From assembly GCA_949358305.1 (NCBI GenBank), contig OX442318.1:13808517-13872516 (forward strand): a stretch of DNA of 64,000 nucleotides, written 5' to 3'. The notes beneath the pieces are model-generated. The model had not been told where the DNA came from. It worked only from the letters and a program-made list of their open reading frames with translations, and searched no databases. Below are positions 11,804 to 22,916 of the stretch, piece after piece (positions within the stretch are counted from its first letter, which is position 1; each line of letters begins with the position of its first letter). This DNA comes from Strigamia acuminata (Eukaryota; Arthropoda; Chilopoda; Geophilomorpha; Linotaeniidae). The position numbers were made by a program, and so were the translations under genes.

Positions 11804-12450
11804 AGGGGTTTCATTAAATGAGTGATTAGTTGATTACTTTGATTACTTTGATTAGTTGTTTATTTGAAGTATCATGAGACTGGATTCAACCAATCCTGAG
11901 AATAATCATTTCATCAAATAAGCAACTAATCAAGTAATCAAGTAATCATCCCAAACCATGATTTTCTGCTGACTTGGGCGATTATGAGTGCTCTGTCAAC
12001 TCAAAACAACATGGCGGCGACACACCCGTTCAGCTAAACAAGGTCATATTACAATAAAGTGTGCTCAGTTTAGGTTAAACTAGACACATTAAACGAGTTA
12101 GGGAGTTGCAATTGTTACTTGTAGCAACTTTTTTTTAACAATTGCTACGTTTCTTGGTTACAGTTTAAACAATTCCGCCCATCAGAACAATCTACATGTT
12201 ACGGTTGCTCGCATCACCTTTTCAGGTTTCCCATGCACGTTTGCACAGAAAGTCATGTGACCAACACAAAAAGTCATGTGACCAACACAAAAAGTCATGT
12301 GACCAACACAAAAAGTCATGTGACCTTCACATAATCACACATACCAATAATCACATAATCAGATTTTTTGTTGGGCCCTCAATAATTGAGTGATTATGAT
12401 TATTGCAATAATCAAAGTAATCAACTAATCACTCATTTAATGAAACCCCT
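11804..12450. mobile_element. 647-bp TA-flanked MITE with an internal minisatellite
   Basis: Ends are inverted copies starting AGGGGTTTCATTAAATGAGT and running about 43 bp, with TA on each side (11802-11803, 12451-12452). A secondary hairpin lies inside the left half (GATTAGTTGTTTATTTG opposite CAAATAAGCAACTAATC), and GTAATCAA-type subterminal repeats occur. The interior contains a 21-bp tandem array. No transposase is encoded. Confidence 0.8.
12249..12328. repeat. 21-bp minisatellite inside a MITE (about 4 copies)
   Basis: Unit AAGTCATGTGACCAACACAA plus A, 21 bp. The last copy diverges (GTGACCTTCACA). The frame across it repeats KSCDQHK, which is a by-product of the array. Confidence 0.9.
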
Positions 12451-12452
12451 TA

Positions 12453-13009
12453 CTATTCCATCAATGATTACATTTCAACAGTCTAATTGTTTCTGTGTAA
12501 ATTTGTCATTTACCACCTGGATTTGGAAAGTCACTTAATTAATTTAGTTTACCTGTATAAATGAATATTCTATATCTTCTAATTGTCTGAGCCTCTAATT
12601 GCAAACCGAATGAAAGTTCCATGTTTTTGATGAAAAATTAAATAGCCCGCGAGCTTCCCCTTATTGACGAAGAACACCGTCTTTCTCTGCACTAGACGAG
12701 AAAACAGAGAGGCTGCAACAATCTACACAGAAAACGGAAGTCTGACACAGAAACAAGGGAAATCGCCGTCTGTTGTCAATGCAAAACAATCGCAAAGGTA
12801 AGCCGTCTGTTGTCGGCACAAAACGATGTGATACAAACACATCTCTTTCGTCTCCCACTAAAAACCCACAATCGCAGGAAACACAGACAAAAAGAAAACC
12901 ACACCCACAACTTCCACAACCTCATCTAAATAAGCAGATATTCCTCTGGACGTTGTTTGTGAGAGTGGATGGACGCCAGTGCCAAACAGTGCCAAACAGT
13001 GCCGGACGC
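12453..13009. other. Non-coding interval, no gene seen
   Basis: Includes a short 11-bp repeat (CAGTGCCAAA, 2-3 copies) near 12978-13005. CCGTCTGTTGTC occurs twice near 12761 and 12804. No gene recognised. Confidence 0.5.
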
Positions 13010-13490
13010 ACGACACGTTGATAGAATTGAGCACAAGATACTGTGTTTATGGCCTTTATTCAGTGTCTAGGGGTCAGAATCTCATGCCTCTCCTATTGCT
13101 ACCACTGCATTGCTGCAGCAGACCTGCGACCACAAGCGGCATATGTGGTTTGGGTTCACCGGTAGTGCAGCGTGGTCAGACAGCTGTTCATTCGGCCCAT
13201 GGATCGCTCACGGTACTGGGACTGACAGACCAGTCAAGTTCTTAAGCATCACCATGGTGAACAAGAGTGGAAAACAGCAAGGTGTGCACCAGAGCTGTTC
13301 CTAGTAACTCTGGGCACTCAACAGGATGTTGTCCTTTTATAGTCCACTCTTGCACTGTGGGTATGAGGGAACCTTTTCCCATTGGTTGTGGGATTAGTGG
13401 CCGAATTTGACGTCATCGGGGTCACCAATCCTCAACCGTCAACTCCACCTGGCGGGGTTATGTGTTGCAGTGGCCGCTTATTGGTCACAA
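13010..13490 (-). promoter_or_regulatory. Promoter-like or LTR-like block read on the minus strand
   Basis: In minus-strand order there is ATTGG/CCAAT at 13480-13484, a perfect CRE palindrome TGACGTCA at 13408-13415, CCAAT at 13381-13385, a TATA box CTATAAAAGG at 13333-13342, and about 280 bp further on AATAAA at 13055-13060. CCAAT, CRE, TATA and then a poly(A) signal within 480 bp is the layout of an LTR (U3-R-U5). The minus-strand start TGTGACC near 13488 would fit an LTR end, but I found no target duplication. A host promoter is the alternative. Confidence 0.4.
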
Positions 13491-13952
13491 GTTTAGGTTA
13501 GGTTTAAGTAGGCTGAAAATCGACGTCGCTAAAATGAGCGTCGCTAAAGTGAGGTATTCGTTCTACTGCACCCCTTCGCAACTTTTCTTACTTTTTAGGC
13601 AATTTAGTATTTTTTAAGTTTGAAATTTACGGGACTTAGGTTTTGACTTTTTGGAATTCCAAAATAATATAGCTGTAGTCAGCTACGGTAGCACTGAGCT
13701 TATACATTTTGGACTTAGAAAATCCTTAAAACAGTAAAAATGTGCGTTTTGAATGAGCTCAGTTAATAAAAATGGTGAGCTCAATCACAAATTTTGGTAA
13801 GCTCACTGAATCCATCACTAGCAGACTACAGCTCAATTGTTTTGGGATTAAACCAATAAACGGAAAAGCTGTGAAAATGGCAGTGCAACACAATGGCGCA
13901 AGTGAGCTCAATCGTTGAGTACTTACAGTACTGCTATCATCTTCCCCCGAAA
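13491..13952. other. Non-coding interval, no gene seen
   Basis: GAGCTCA motifs recur at 13750-13915. No coding sequence recognised. Confidence 0.5.
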
Positions 13953-14145
13953 ATAACACCATAGTGTTGTATTCGAATTTCTTTGAAAACTGAAAGTTGT
14001 GAAACATTGTTGAAAAACTCCAATATAACACCACTTCAGCTATAACACCTTGGTGTTATATTAACCATGGGGTTATCCCCAAGGTGTTATATTCGGATTT
14101 TTTGATCGTTTTTAAATACAACACCATGGTGTTATTCAGATTTGG
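13953..14145. repeat. Cluster of palindromic GGTGTTATATTCG modules
   Basis: Four or five copies of a palindrome of the type AACACCATGGTGTT, each followed by a TATTCGAATT or TATTCGGATT tail, are packed into 190 bp and separated by AT-rich spacers. The same module recurs at 39279-39640. It looks like a MITE family inserted side by side or into itself. Confidence 0.7.
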
Positions 14146-14814
14146 ATAAAAATGTTTAAAACGTACAGTTGTATCGTTGTTTTTGTTAATTTATATATCT
14201 TTTTTATTTTTTTAATCAGCGTCTATTTATGTATAAATTCCAACACAAGAAGTTTGCTCAAACTTCCAAACAAAAAAAAGAAAATTATTTTTTTAAGTAT
14301 AGATTTTCATGCATGATGGTGCTGCATTATTAAATATTCAAGTTTGCATGCACATATCCAATAGCATCAACTTTGTTCCTGGAAGTTGATTGAAAATATA
14401 TGTAAACAGCAAAACTACAAAAAAAATCTTACATTAATAAACATCAGGGTCACCCGTGTGTGTATTTATTTAGTTTAGTCGGTTAAACCAAGTAATTTGC
14501 TTGGTGAAAGTTTATCAATAATTTATTTTAATTTTAACTTTTATCTCTTTTGCTTCACTTCAGACTGTCAGACAGTAATTACTACTTGTCCATTTCAATT
14601 ACTGCAGCTTATAAAAAATTCAGTGGCAAATAAAAGTTGAATTACTAATAAAAGAACAAAAGTGAGTGCACAACAGTCACAGTTTAATTCACCTGTCCAA
14701 TTAGTCAATTCCCTTAGTGTTTGAAATTAAAATTAAAATGGAAATCCATCAACCATTGATCGAATTTAGACAGGTCAGTTCAATTGCCAACAATTTTTAA
14801 ATGCCATCAGTGAA
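14146..14814. other. AT-rich interval, no gene seen
   Basis: No recognisable exon, RNA gene or repeat. Confidence 0.55.
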
Positions 14815-15300
14815 GTTTAGTGCCAAAAATAAACATTTGTGTGTTGGCAGTAAATTTTTTATACATGTATGCTAACAATAGATTTTTTAATGCAAAATGT
14901 AGACTTTTTTCTTCTGAAGCCACATTTTAGTGCCAACAGTGGCCTTTTTAGTGCCAACAGTGGCCTTTTTAGTGCCAACAGTGGCCTTTTTAGTGCCAAC
15001 AGTGGTTTTTTAGTGTCAACAGTGGCCTTTTTAGTGCCAACAATGGAATTTTTAGTGCCAACAATGAACATTTTAGTGCCAACAGTAGATTTTTAGTGCC
15101 AGCAATAGGTTTTTTATGTGCTAACAATAGTCTTTTTTCTTCTAAAGACACATTTTAGTGTCAGCTATGGAGTTTTTAGTGCCAACAATGGAGTTTTTAG
15201 TGCAAACAATGGAATTTTTAGTGCCAGCAATAAAATTTTTAATGCCAACAATGAACTTTAAATGGCAAGAATGGACATTTTCGTGTATAAAATGGATTTT
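14815..15300. repeat. 21-bp minisatellite (core 14925-15240)
   Basis: Unit TTTTTAGTGCCAACAGTGGC plus C, 21 bp. The four central copies are nearly perfect. Copies decay outward (AATGGAATT, AACAATAG variants) on both sides, the usual picture of an ageing array. Reading frames through it are repeat artefacts. Confidence 0.9.
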
Positions 15301-15839
15301 AAAAGAAAAAATACGGAGTATCACTTTTTAAACCAAACATCTGCACTTTGATTCTGACCCTGTGTGCGGGAGGGACGGGTAAGGAAAGGGAATTGGGAAA
15401 TGATCTCCACATGTCTCAAGCCAGTCCTGAAATTAAATCTATTTGAAACTTCATTAAAGTTTAATTACGTAAAAGACACCTTATAAACACCAAAAGTAAA
15501 AACATAAAATTAATGTTTCAGTGTTGAACAAATGATCATTTTGATGGTGGGCAGACCTTTACTGCTTTATCGACAAGCCATTAACCATGTCATCACTATC
15601 ACACCACAATGATCATATTTTATCTGGATAAAATTGACTGATTTCTACCACATCAATACGGCCTGTTTGGATAAAGGCAGAAAAGAAACTACTGTTGGCT
15701 TTGAACAACAACACTAATTACAGGCAATTATAAATTACGAATTTATAGAATGAATGCTACACCAATTAAATCAAACAAATTTAGAATCATTCTACAGAAA
15801 ATGCATGATTATTAATTTTATATCATAGACCTTCAAGTT
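15301..15839. other. AT-rich interval, no gene seen
   Basis: No recognisable coding or structural signal. Confidence 0.5.
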
Positions 15840-16000
15840 GTCGCCGGGCTCTGATAGTTGCCTGTTTAAACGCTAAGGGGAGGGGGGGAAGTGGTCATCC
15901 AGCAGCTATTTAGGCAATATTTTCTAGGCCGGAATAACCGCCGGAGTTCGAATAGGCGGCAGGGAAGGGCGGGTAGGGTCCAAAAAATAAATTAACTCCT
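15840..16000. repeat. GC-rich relic of the GTTTAAACGC/GCGCCGGG element family
   Basis: Carries CGCCGGGCTC, TGTTTAAACGCTAAGG, AATAACCGCCGG and a G-rich tract. These motifs match the intact element at 16755-17057, but only part is present. Confidence 0.45.
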
Positions 16001-16754
16001 GGGCTGTAATTTGAAGTTTTATTGTATGCATTAATATTTAAATAGAAAGTTAATTTTTTTTTAATTCTGACAGTTTGATGTAATATTTAATGCAAATTAA
16101 ATTTTGTTTAATTTGAAACATTCTTCAATCTAAATGACATGTTAACAAGTTTCCCAGGTCAAAAGTAGCACCATAACCACCCCACCTTTACTCTGATCAA
16201 TAATGTTTCACTAAACCATAGTTAATAGCAAACCGTCAATTATCATGTAGCAAATAAGGTCTAATCGATTTTGATGTTGCTATAACTTCTGATTTTGTAT
16301 GTTGACACTTTATGCTTATACACATATTATGAACTGAACTCGCCTACATAATAACATGTCATGATTTTGTCTGTAACTTAAATTTTTTATTAAATCTAAT
16401 CCATAAAATTGTTCAGACTGGTTCAAACAGAAAGGGGAGAAGGAATCAGAAAAGCAGAAAAACATGCTTAATGGTGGGTGGATGCATACGACCAGACTAA
16501 AGTGTGGTTCGGTGGCACTTTGATCTTTTTCTTTTTTTGTTTTAAAGGCCAAGGGTCAATTTTCGTGGTACCGTGAAATCATCTCCTAACACTTCCTAAG
16601 CTTATTTAACTGTTTCAACAGATTTTTGAACTTCTAAGGAGTTCTTCTGTAATTCGCCTGGAACACTGTAAAATGAACATAATGTATCTTCCAAATGGTT
16701 TGAAGTGATGAATCTCAATGTGAAAGATTGAGTCAAAAAATGGCAGCTATCAAG
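16001..16754. other. AT-rich interval, no gene seen
   Basis: A 78-codon minus-strand frame at 16316-16552 has no recognisable domain or start context that would support it. Confidence 0.5.
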
Positions 16755-17057
16755 TACCGTACCGCCCCGTTTAAACGCCCGGGTTCAAAAAAGCGCCGGC
16801 CCCGTTTTAGCGCCGGGCAGTCATCGGCGATTTACTAAATTGGCGCCGGTCCCGAATAAGCGCCGGGTCCCAAAAAATCACCGCTTTTTTGCAAAAAATC
16901 GGTGATTTTTGCAGAAAAATCGCCTTTTTTGCAAAAAATCGGCGATTTTTCGGTTATGCGCCGGGTTCATTTAATCGCCGGGTTTCATATTGGCGCCGGG
17001 AGAAGCAGCTCAAAAAAAGAATTAAACGCCCGGGCGTTTAAACGGGGCGCTACGGTA
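16755..17057. mobile_element. 303-bp GC-rich MITE with TACCGTA ends
   Basis: Ends are inverted copies beginning TACCGTA then CGCCCCGTTTAAACGCCCGG, about 29 bp with one mismatch. The inside holds about seven GCGCCGGG-like modules and alternating AAAAATCGCCGATTTTT-type palindromes, so it can fold along its whole length. GC-rich blocks stand out from the AT-rich surroundings. The duplication is probably the TA within the TACCGTA ends. Relatives lie at 29346-29608 and, with a different interior, 40476-40617. Confidence 0.75.
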
Positions 17058-18062
17058 AATGAAAATTATCATCGCTCCAGCCCCGGTGTCTATTTCAATT
17101 TTGAGCAAAATTCCTACACAAAATTACTACAATCTGTTTTCCGATTCCGCCGATAGTCTACACATTGTACAAAACTAGCTTCAGGTTAGCTAATTTTAGG
17201 CTTAAAAAATTTAAAAAGTCAATTTTTTTTAAAATGTGGTAATTTTAATTCTGCTTTCTAATCTCCTGAATCCTGCTCTTAGCTGAATTTAGAGAGAAAA
17301 GCCTGGTAATGCTAAGCTCACACTTTGAGACTTTGCTTTGATATTTAAGCATCTTAAGACCAGAATTTAAACCATTACATCTTCTATTCCGCATTCAAAA
17401 TCTTATAACTTGTTTAACTGTCATTTATATCAGTGGATTTGAAAATAAATTAAATTCCTGGTTTGGTATTTGTTAATTAAACAAACTCAAGTCACAACAT
17501 AATACATTTTCCACAGCTGAGTGTATCAATAAGTTGAGTCAATAAACCCTTTTACCTGTAGAAGGAACTAGAAATTAAAATCCTAAAGCCATAATGTAAT
17601 TTCATACCTTACAAATTGAAAAGAAATTTTCAAACATGAAAGCTAAAGGCTGATAAGAAAGCATCTAGGTCAGCATTTTCTTCACAAAAACTAATTTCAT
17701 TCTGAATGAATAATCAAAGGTAGCACAAAAAATAAATTCAACTGATTCTATTTAGATTATACTGTAGCAAAGCACCATCTGTGGCCTTGCAACCACATAA
17801 ATCAAACCTCAATAAGATGAATACATATTTACAACATCAAAATTTAATGCTAACATTCTGCATAAAAAATCCCACAACCTGGTTCACAGAATTGATAAAG
17901 TAATCATTTTGTCAACCAATAAAATTGCTTCCTCAAATAAACCAACCACCTTTCAGCTCTATATTAGTCAATCATCTTTTAATTCTACCGACTGCCATCT
18001 TTCCCTGAAAATAACAGAAGCCTGTTATACTTGAGTTTTTTTTTAATTTATTTGAAATACTG
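17058..18062. other. AT-rich interval, no gene seen
   Basis: No coding sequence or RNA gene recognised. Confidence 0.55.
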
Positions 18063-18064
18063 TA

Positions 18065-18325
18065 CAGTCGTGTTCAAAAAAACTGGACCCTCACTCTATG
18101 CTGGCAATTGAAATTGTGAGTAATTTCATATTTTGCCACTAGGTGAAACACCAGACATCAACAGGTGATAATACAGACAAGGGTATATGTTACAAGGCGG
18201 TATAAAGATATACAAGTATTATCACTCGTTGATGTCTGGTGTTTCACCTAGTGGCAAAACACAAAATTACTCACAAGTTCAATTGCCAGCATTGAGTGAA
18301 GGTCCAGTTTTTTTGAACACTACTG
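18065..18325. mobile_element. 261-bp near-palindromic MITE (Tc1/mariner-like ends)
   Basis: Starts CAGTCGTGTTCAAAAAAACT and ends with the inverted copy (one mismatch in the first 20). TA precedes the left end. Arms of about 105 bp pair almost throughout, including GATGTCTGGTGTTTCACCTA. The right flank is GA rather than TA, so that side has probably mutated. No ORF of its own. Confidence 0.75.
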
Positions 18326-18512
18326 GACACAGTTTTACAAAATTTCAGAAGTTTTATAAAACGTTATATTCAAATAGACATCAAACACAACACAATTCTG
18401 TTATTTTCGTTAGTTTCCATCTATTGACTTTAGTTCCTGCCGTTCTCCCGGTATGGAAGCGCCCCGACGTAGAATAAAGGTTCGTTCTTAATGGCAGTCC
18501 ATCACTTTAGCG

Positions 18513-18620
18513 CAGGGGTCGGCAAGTAATTTTAAGTGGGGTCCGGATACTATTGAAAATTTTTATCGAGGTCCAGAAAAAAAAACTCATAATACTTATC
18601 TTACTAGTTTTAAATTTTTA
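18513..18620 (+). mobile_element. hAT-like element terminus (single end)
   Basis: CAGGGGTCGGCAAGTAATTT followed by GGTCCGGA and GAGGTCCAGA strongly resembles the 5' ends of hAT (Charlie-type) elements. No matching inverted end was found in the window, so this is probably a truncated copy. Confidence 0.4.
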
Positions 18621-19144
18621 TTTTGACTCATTTAAGTAATTATATAAAACACAATAGGTAGGTATTCTTAAAAATTAATCCGAGAAATTACATCTGCATT
18701 TTTTTAATAGTTTGGTTCACATGGGGAAAAGCTAATGCGAAAAGTGTCTTCAAGGTGGGCGTCCGTTAATCTCAAACGATATTTCTTCCTGTTACCGACC
18801 GCTGCTTTACCGGGTCGTTTTAGCAACACAACTCTGCGCTTTCAGAGAAAATTTAATGTTTTTTTTTTCTTAAAAAAAATACTTTTGAGGCACAGGACGA
18901 ACCTGCTATGTTGTGTTAATTCTTTATTGAATACGTCAACTGATGATAGAAAATATTTTAAGAATGAATGAAATTAAATTCATATTTTAAACCAGTCTCC
19001 TGGAACACTATTTGATTACATTCCACAGCTGTAGTTTGATAGCAACAACCCCAACCACCTGTCAACAACACCTCAATTCCACCTACTAATTAAACCATAA
19101 CCATAAATACCGAGGAATAAAAAGAAAGAGAAAATAGCACTCAC
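18621..19144 (-). other. Start of the receptor intron (minus strand)
   Basis: The donor GTGAGT at 19144-19139 opens an intron running to lower coordinates. No following receptor exon (ECL1/TM3 with a DRY-type motif) was recognised below 19139, so the intron may run past the window start or hold exons too short to spot by eye. Confidence 0.5.
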
Positions 19145-19763
19145 CAGCACATAAACAGCAAACGGCATGACCAGCGCGGCAACCAGGAGATCCGCAACTG
19201 CTAAACTCACTATAAAGTAATTGGTGACCGAACGAAGACCTCTTTCCTTGTAAACGCTTAAAATGACGAGCACATTGCCAAACACAGCAAAAATAGGAAA
19301 AAGTACCAAAATCAATGCCCAATAACCACCCGAGGCCTCCGGAACACCAACTTGATCACTTGTCCCATTCAGCGCCCACTCGGTCGACAATGAGCCATTG
19401 TCCAGCCACGTGCTATTCACCAAAGTCGTTGTGAGTTCTGTCAACACCCACTCAGCAACCGACGATCCATTGGCATCCGAGACGTGCTGGCCCGCTGATG
19501 CAGATCCATTTACACGACTGCTAGACGTGGTCAAGTGACAGCAAGCTGCCACGCTGTTCAATGTCTCATTCACCACCATCGTAAGAGGGAAAGAAGAAAA
19601 GCCACCGGGGCCTCATCCTGATCCCACTTCTTTCACACCTGGTGGTGCAACAACATCTGGCCTGTACATCGAATGGCTCCATCAATTTGCTTCAGTTCGA
19701 GTAGGCAACTCGCTTCTCTCTCCAGTTTTTGCAGCATGACCATATTTTAAAACATTTCATCAC
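19145..19763 (-). CDS. D2-like (dopamine-type) GPCR, exon with N-terminus to TM2; CDS 19145-19579
   Basis: The ATG at 19579 sits in a strong context (A at -3, G at +4), with an in-frame TGA upstream and no other in-frame ATG between. The coding part is 145 codons, ending in phase 0 at the donor CTG|GTGAGT. Residues 1-85 are an extracellular tail with six N-X-S/T sequons (Asn4, 24, 37, 55, 61, 71). TM1 follows (about 87-109, with the GN-x-LV signature, Asn102 = N1.50), then ICL1 (KERGLRSVTNYF), then TM2 (about 121-145, LAVADLLVAALVMPF, Asp130 = D2.50). The NYFIVSLAVADLLVA and VMPFAVYVL stretches are what I recall from invertebrate D2-like dopamine receptors, which are Gi-coupled amine receptors at the plasma membrane. 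Other aminergic receptors are possible because the ligand-binding TM3-TM7 are absent. The 5' UTR (19580-19763) follows an acceptor TTGTTTACTTGCAG. Confidence 0.75.
19633..19743 (-). promoter_or_regulatory. Upstream ORF (36 codons) in the receptor 5' UTR
   Basis: Within the presumed leader, an ATG at 19743 opens a 36-codon frame (MVMLQKLEREASCLL...) closing with TGA at 19635-19633, 53 nt before the receptor ATG. Such uORFs commonly lower translation of the main ORF. Whether it is used is unknown. Confidence 0.4.
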
Positions 19764-22542
19764 CTGCAAGTAAACAAATTAAAATACTCTTAATAATCCC
19801 TCTTGCTTGCTTTTGCAACTGCGCGCTTTGTATTTACTACCAAATTTTAGACTAAGTTTCCATACTACCGTAAAAATAATTTTTGACTAAAATAATCAAT
19901 TTATAAATAATTTTTTTTTCAAAGTTAATGCACAGGCCTCTATTTGACCATTCACGATATATTTCTATTGTGTACGTTGCTACAATAATTCAGTATAATT
20001 CAGTCTTGGATCAGGCCTGAGTCCCAAAAGTAACTCGGGCCCGAAAAGTGAGAAAAGTCGGGTCTTATCAGGACGACTCGTTGATTTATTGTGTATGAAT
20101 ATAATATTGGTTGTCAAGCATCATGCTTGGCAACAAGACACATTGTTGCGTGTTTACAATTTGTAGTAGTTGTTATGGACATAACAATTTCAAACATACC
20201 ATATTGATGCGCCTTTAGGGGCATGCTCTTAAAAACCCGACTTAAAGGCAGTCTGGTGAAACTTGCTATTGCTACGTGGCTCGGGTGGATGAGCGAAACA
20301 AGTTAATTAATTAGAATGACTCGGTCTTTAAACTTAAACTGATATTCTTTATTTATTAATCAGATCGGACATCTAATTCACCTTATACTAAGACAAACAA
20401 AATAAGTAAGTGACCTCAAAGTACAATTCTACCTACCTCAATTCCCTCCGGACAATCCAATAATTCTCATTGGACGGTAGGCAAATGATGTAGTCTGCAC
20501 TGATTAAGCCATTGGGTTTACATGATGTTCAAATTTTAACGCCATTTAAATTCCACTTGCACCGATATTTAAATTTGTAAAACTCTTAGAACTATCAAAA
20601 AAAGTTAAATTGCTTGTGTGAATGGCAAAATAAACGCAGAAAACGCCTTTGACTGTTCCATGACCCCATTTGTAGCAGAATCTTTTGTTCCAGCTGTGGA
20701 TTCAACTGGAAGTCCTCCTCACCAAAATGCTAAGATGAGCTAAATTTCCACAATTCTCTTCTTCTTCCTCATTTTTGCCTGCACACTGAATAAACCCCCT
20801 TTTGTTACAACGAAGTCAAAATACTCAACGGCTTTTTAGCCCCGTTTTATTATTTGCTGCCTCAGCAGGAGTGTGTAGTGAGCTTTAAACCATACTTCAC
20901 AAATAGTTTCACAATCCCCTTTACCTTTGCCAAACAGCTCCTCAAAGTGATAAAAACAAAGGCTTAAACTTACACAAGATGCACTTGATTAAATTTCACT
21001 TCTCCCCTTGGAAACTTGAGCACCAGTGCAAACAAAAACAAAAAAGAAAACTCAAATAACTTCAATTTTAGCCCCAATAAAAAAAAATTCTAATTCTACC
21101 TTCCATTGTCTGTGTAGAGAAGAAATCTTCATTTTCTAATCATTAAGACACCTCAATTTAAAAATCATGATGGAACACTGCTTTAAATAGAGAGAATTCG
21201 TCACAGGTAATGAATGAAAACCCTGCATGAAAATTCCATTAGATGCAGTAAGAAAAAATTGTAGTGTGCTACTTGTAATTGGATTTGGCTTGAAACGTGC
21301 AGCAGCCCTTTGTGCTTTGCCGGCCCAACTTGACTTTTTAGAACAACAATAGCAACTCCGACTACTAGTAGGTAGTATGCTTACCATTCATAAACGAAAA
21401 CTAATTCTCGAGTATAATTGGTTAAATCATTTGATTTTTGAGACAACAATATTCTGAAATTGTAGGCCTCGTCTTGTGGGTGAAGAATATTCTTTGGATG
21501 TAGGACTTATGTTGGAATGAGTCCTTTGAGTCAGAATAAAGGTTTAACCCTCAGAAGGACAACCCTATACCATTTTGGGGAAAACACTCTTCTTGAATAG
21601 GAAAACTTTTTTTTGGTTTACTATAATTATCTGAAAATTTCTGACTTTGTTCACACAACAATAAAGTTTGTTTCCAAAAAAATTTGAAATGTTCTGTACA
21701 TTATTTATTTATTTATTCACCTTTGAAAATTCTGCCCCTTAGAAATCCAAGCTTAAATTTAAGTTGGCTTCCCCCAATCTTATAAAAGCGCTTCTACTTG
21801 GTGCTTCCAATTTTAACCAACAGAAGCCGTATGGCGCCAATAGTCCAACACAAGTGATTAAGTCAAGATTACGATTCTGTTTTTATCACATATTCATCAA
21901 TAATTAATTTTTTTAGGTAGTTTTCTTACCCCTAGATCGACAATCTGGTTTGAATGCTTCAATCCCAACATGTTCTGGTGTTGAAGGTGCCATGCTTGTT
22001 CAAAAATGTTCTAACAACAGTAGCGCCAAGTGCGACAATTTGTCACACAACCCTAACAGCGCTTAAGCTACGGGCCTTACGGATTTAATTATTTTGTCCC
22101 CAAATTGGTACACTGTGGGCACCAAAGCGTCGTCTTTGCAGATTGTCCTTCTGAGGATTAAAGGTAGGTTCACACTTGTGTTCACACTAGACGCAACGCA
22201 AGAAAACTGATGAACGCAAGCTGCTTGCGTCCAAAAATTCTTGGCTTGACGCCAATTCCTGCTTCAACTCCAAGTTGAAGTAAGCGACGCAACGCAAGGA
22301 AAGGTCTTGAGGCCAACCAATCACAATCGACTCCAACTCTCGTCAATTCACGTCTGGTTGGCAAGGCTTTGCCACATGCAAACAGGCCGCCATTTTCGGA
22401 TTCTGGAACTAGTTCTAGCACTAGATTCAATTCCAGGTTTCAATGAAACCATCTGATTGGCCAGACGATTTCGATTGTTAAGGAATATGGCAGACATGAC
22501 ATCGTTAATTTAGATAAATTTACAAAAATCGGTGATTTTACA
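19764..22542 (-). other. Presumed 5' intron of the receptor gene; no exon seen
   Basis: On the minus strand the sequence just upstream of the exon ends in a good acceptor (19764-19777). The upstream first exon was not recognised. 20277-20450 shares blocks such as TGGATGAG, TTAATTAAT and GAATGACTC with 28707-28810, which suggests related LTR or MITE relics. 22165-22330 is rich in GACGCAACGCAAG repeats. Confidence 0.4.
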
Positions 22543-22780
22543 TGGCGCTATACTCGAAACCACTCCAACGTTTATCTATTTAGCCTGTTTACGCCTAACT
22601 TTATACTGTGTTCTACTACGTGGAAAAGTAGTTCTGTGTCAAAGCATCACCTTTGACAATGTTGGTAATCGAGCACAATGTCTGGAGTTCGATTACAATT
22701 CTGGTGTTTGGACTACTTTTTTGTGCCACTACACCAGTGAAATAGATCAACGTTGGAGTGGTTTTGAGTATAGTTGCCCC
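22543..22780. repeat. Foldback element with 36-bp inverted arms
   Basis: Arms 22546-22581 and 22741-22776 share TACTCGAAACCACTCCAACG (one or two differences) in opposite orientation. The middle includes a smaller hairpin (CTACTACGTGG/AAAAGTAG). The open frame across it has no domain. Confidence 0.6.
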
Positions 22781-22912
22781 TATTGTCGGTGACCCTCCGA
22801 CATTTAAACGGGCTCCGGCTCTTATGTGAAGCCGGCACCAATTTGAAGCCTTATGTTGTTTAAGAAAACTCTAAGTATTTGTTTAACCAATCTGAATGCA
22901 CCTTTTGACTTC
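22781..22912. repeat. Short relic with TTTAAACGGGCTCCGG and AATTTGAAGC motifs
   Basis: The motifs match the right half of the element at 29346-29608. Only a fragment is present. Confidence 0.35.
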
Positions 22913-22916
22913 CAGT

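Noticed and set aside
19073-19144. Receptor reading frame beyond VYVL
   Set aside because: Residues after the GTGAGT donor (SAIFSFFLFLG...) are intron read-through.
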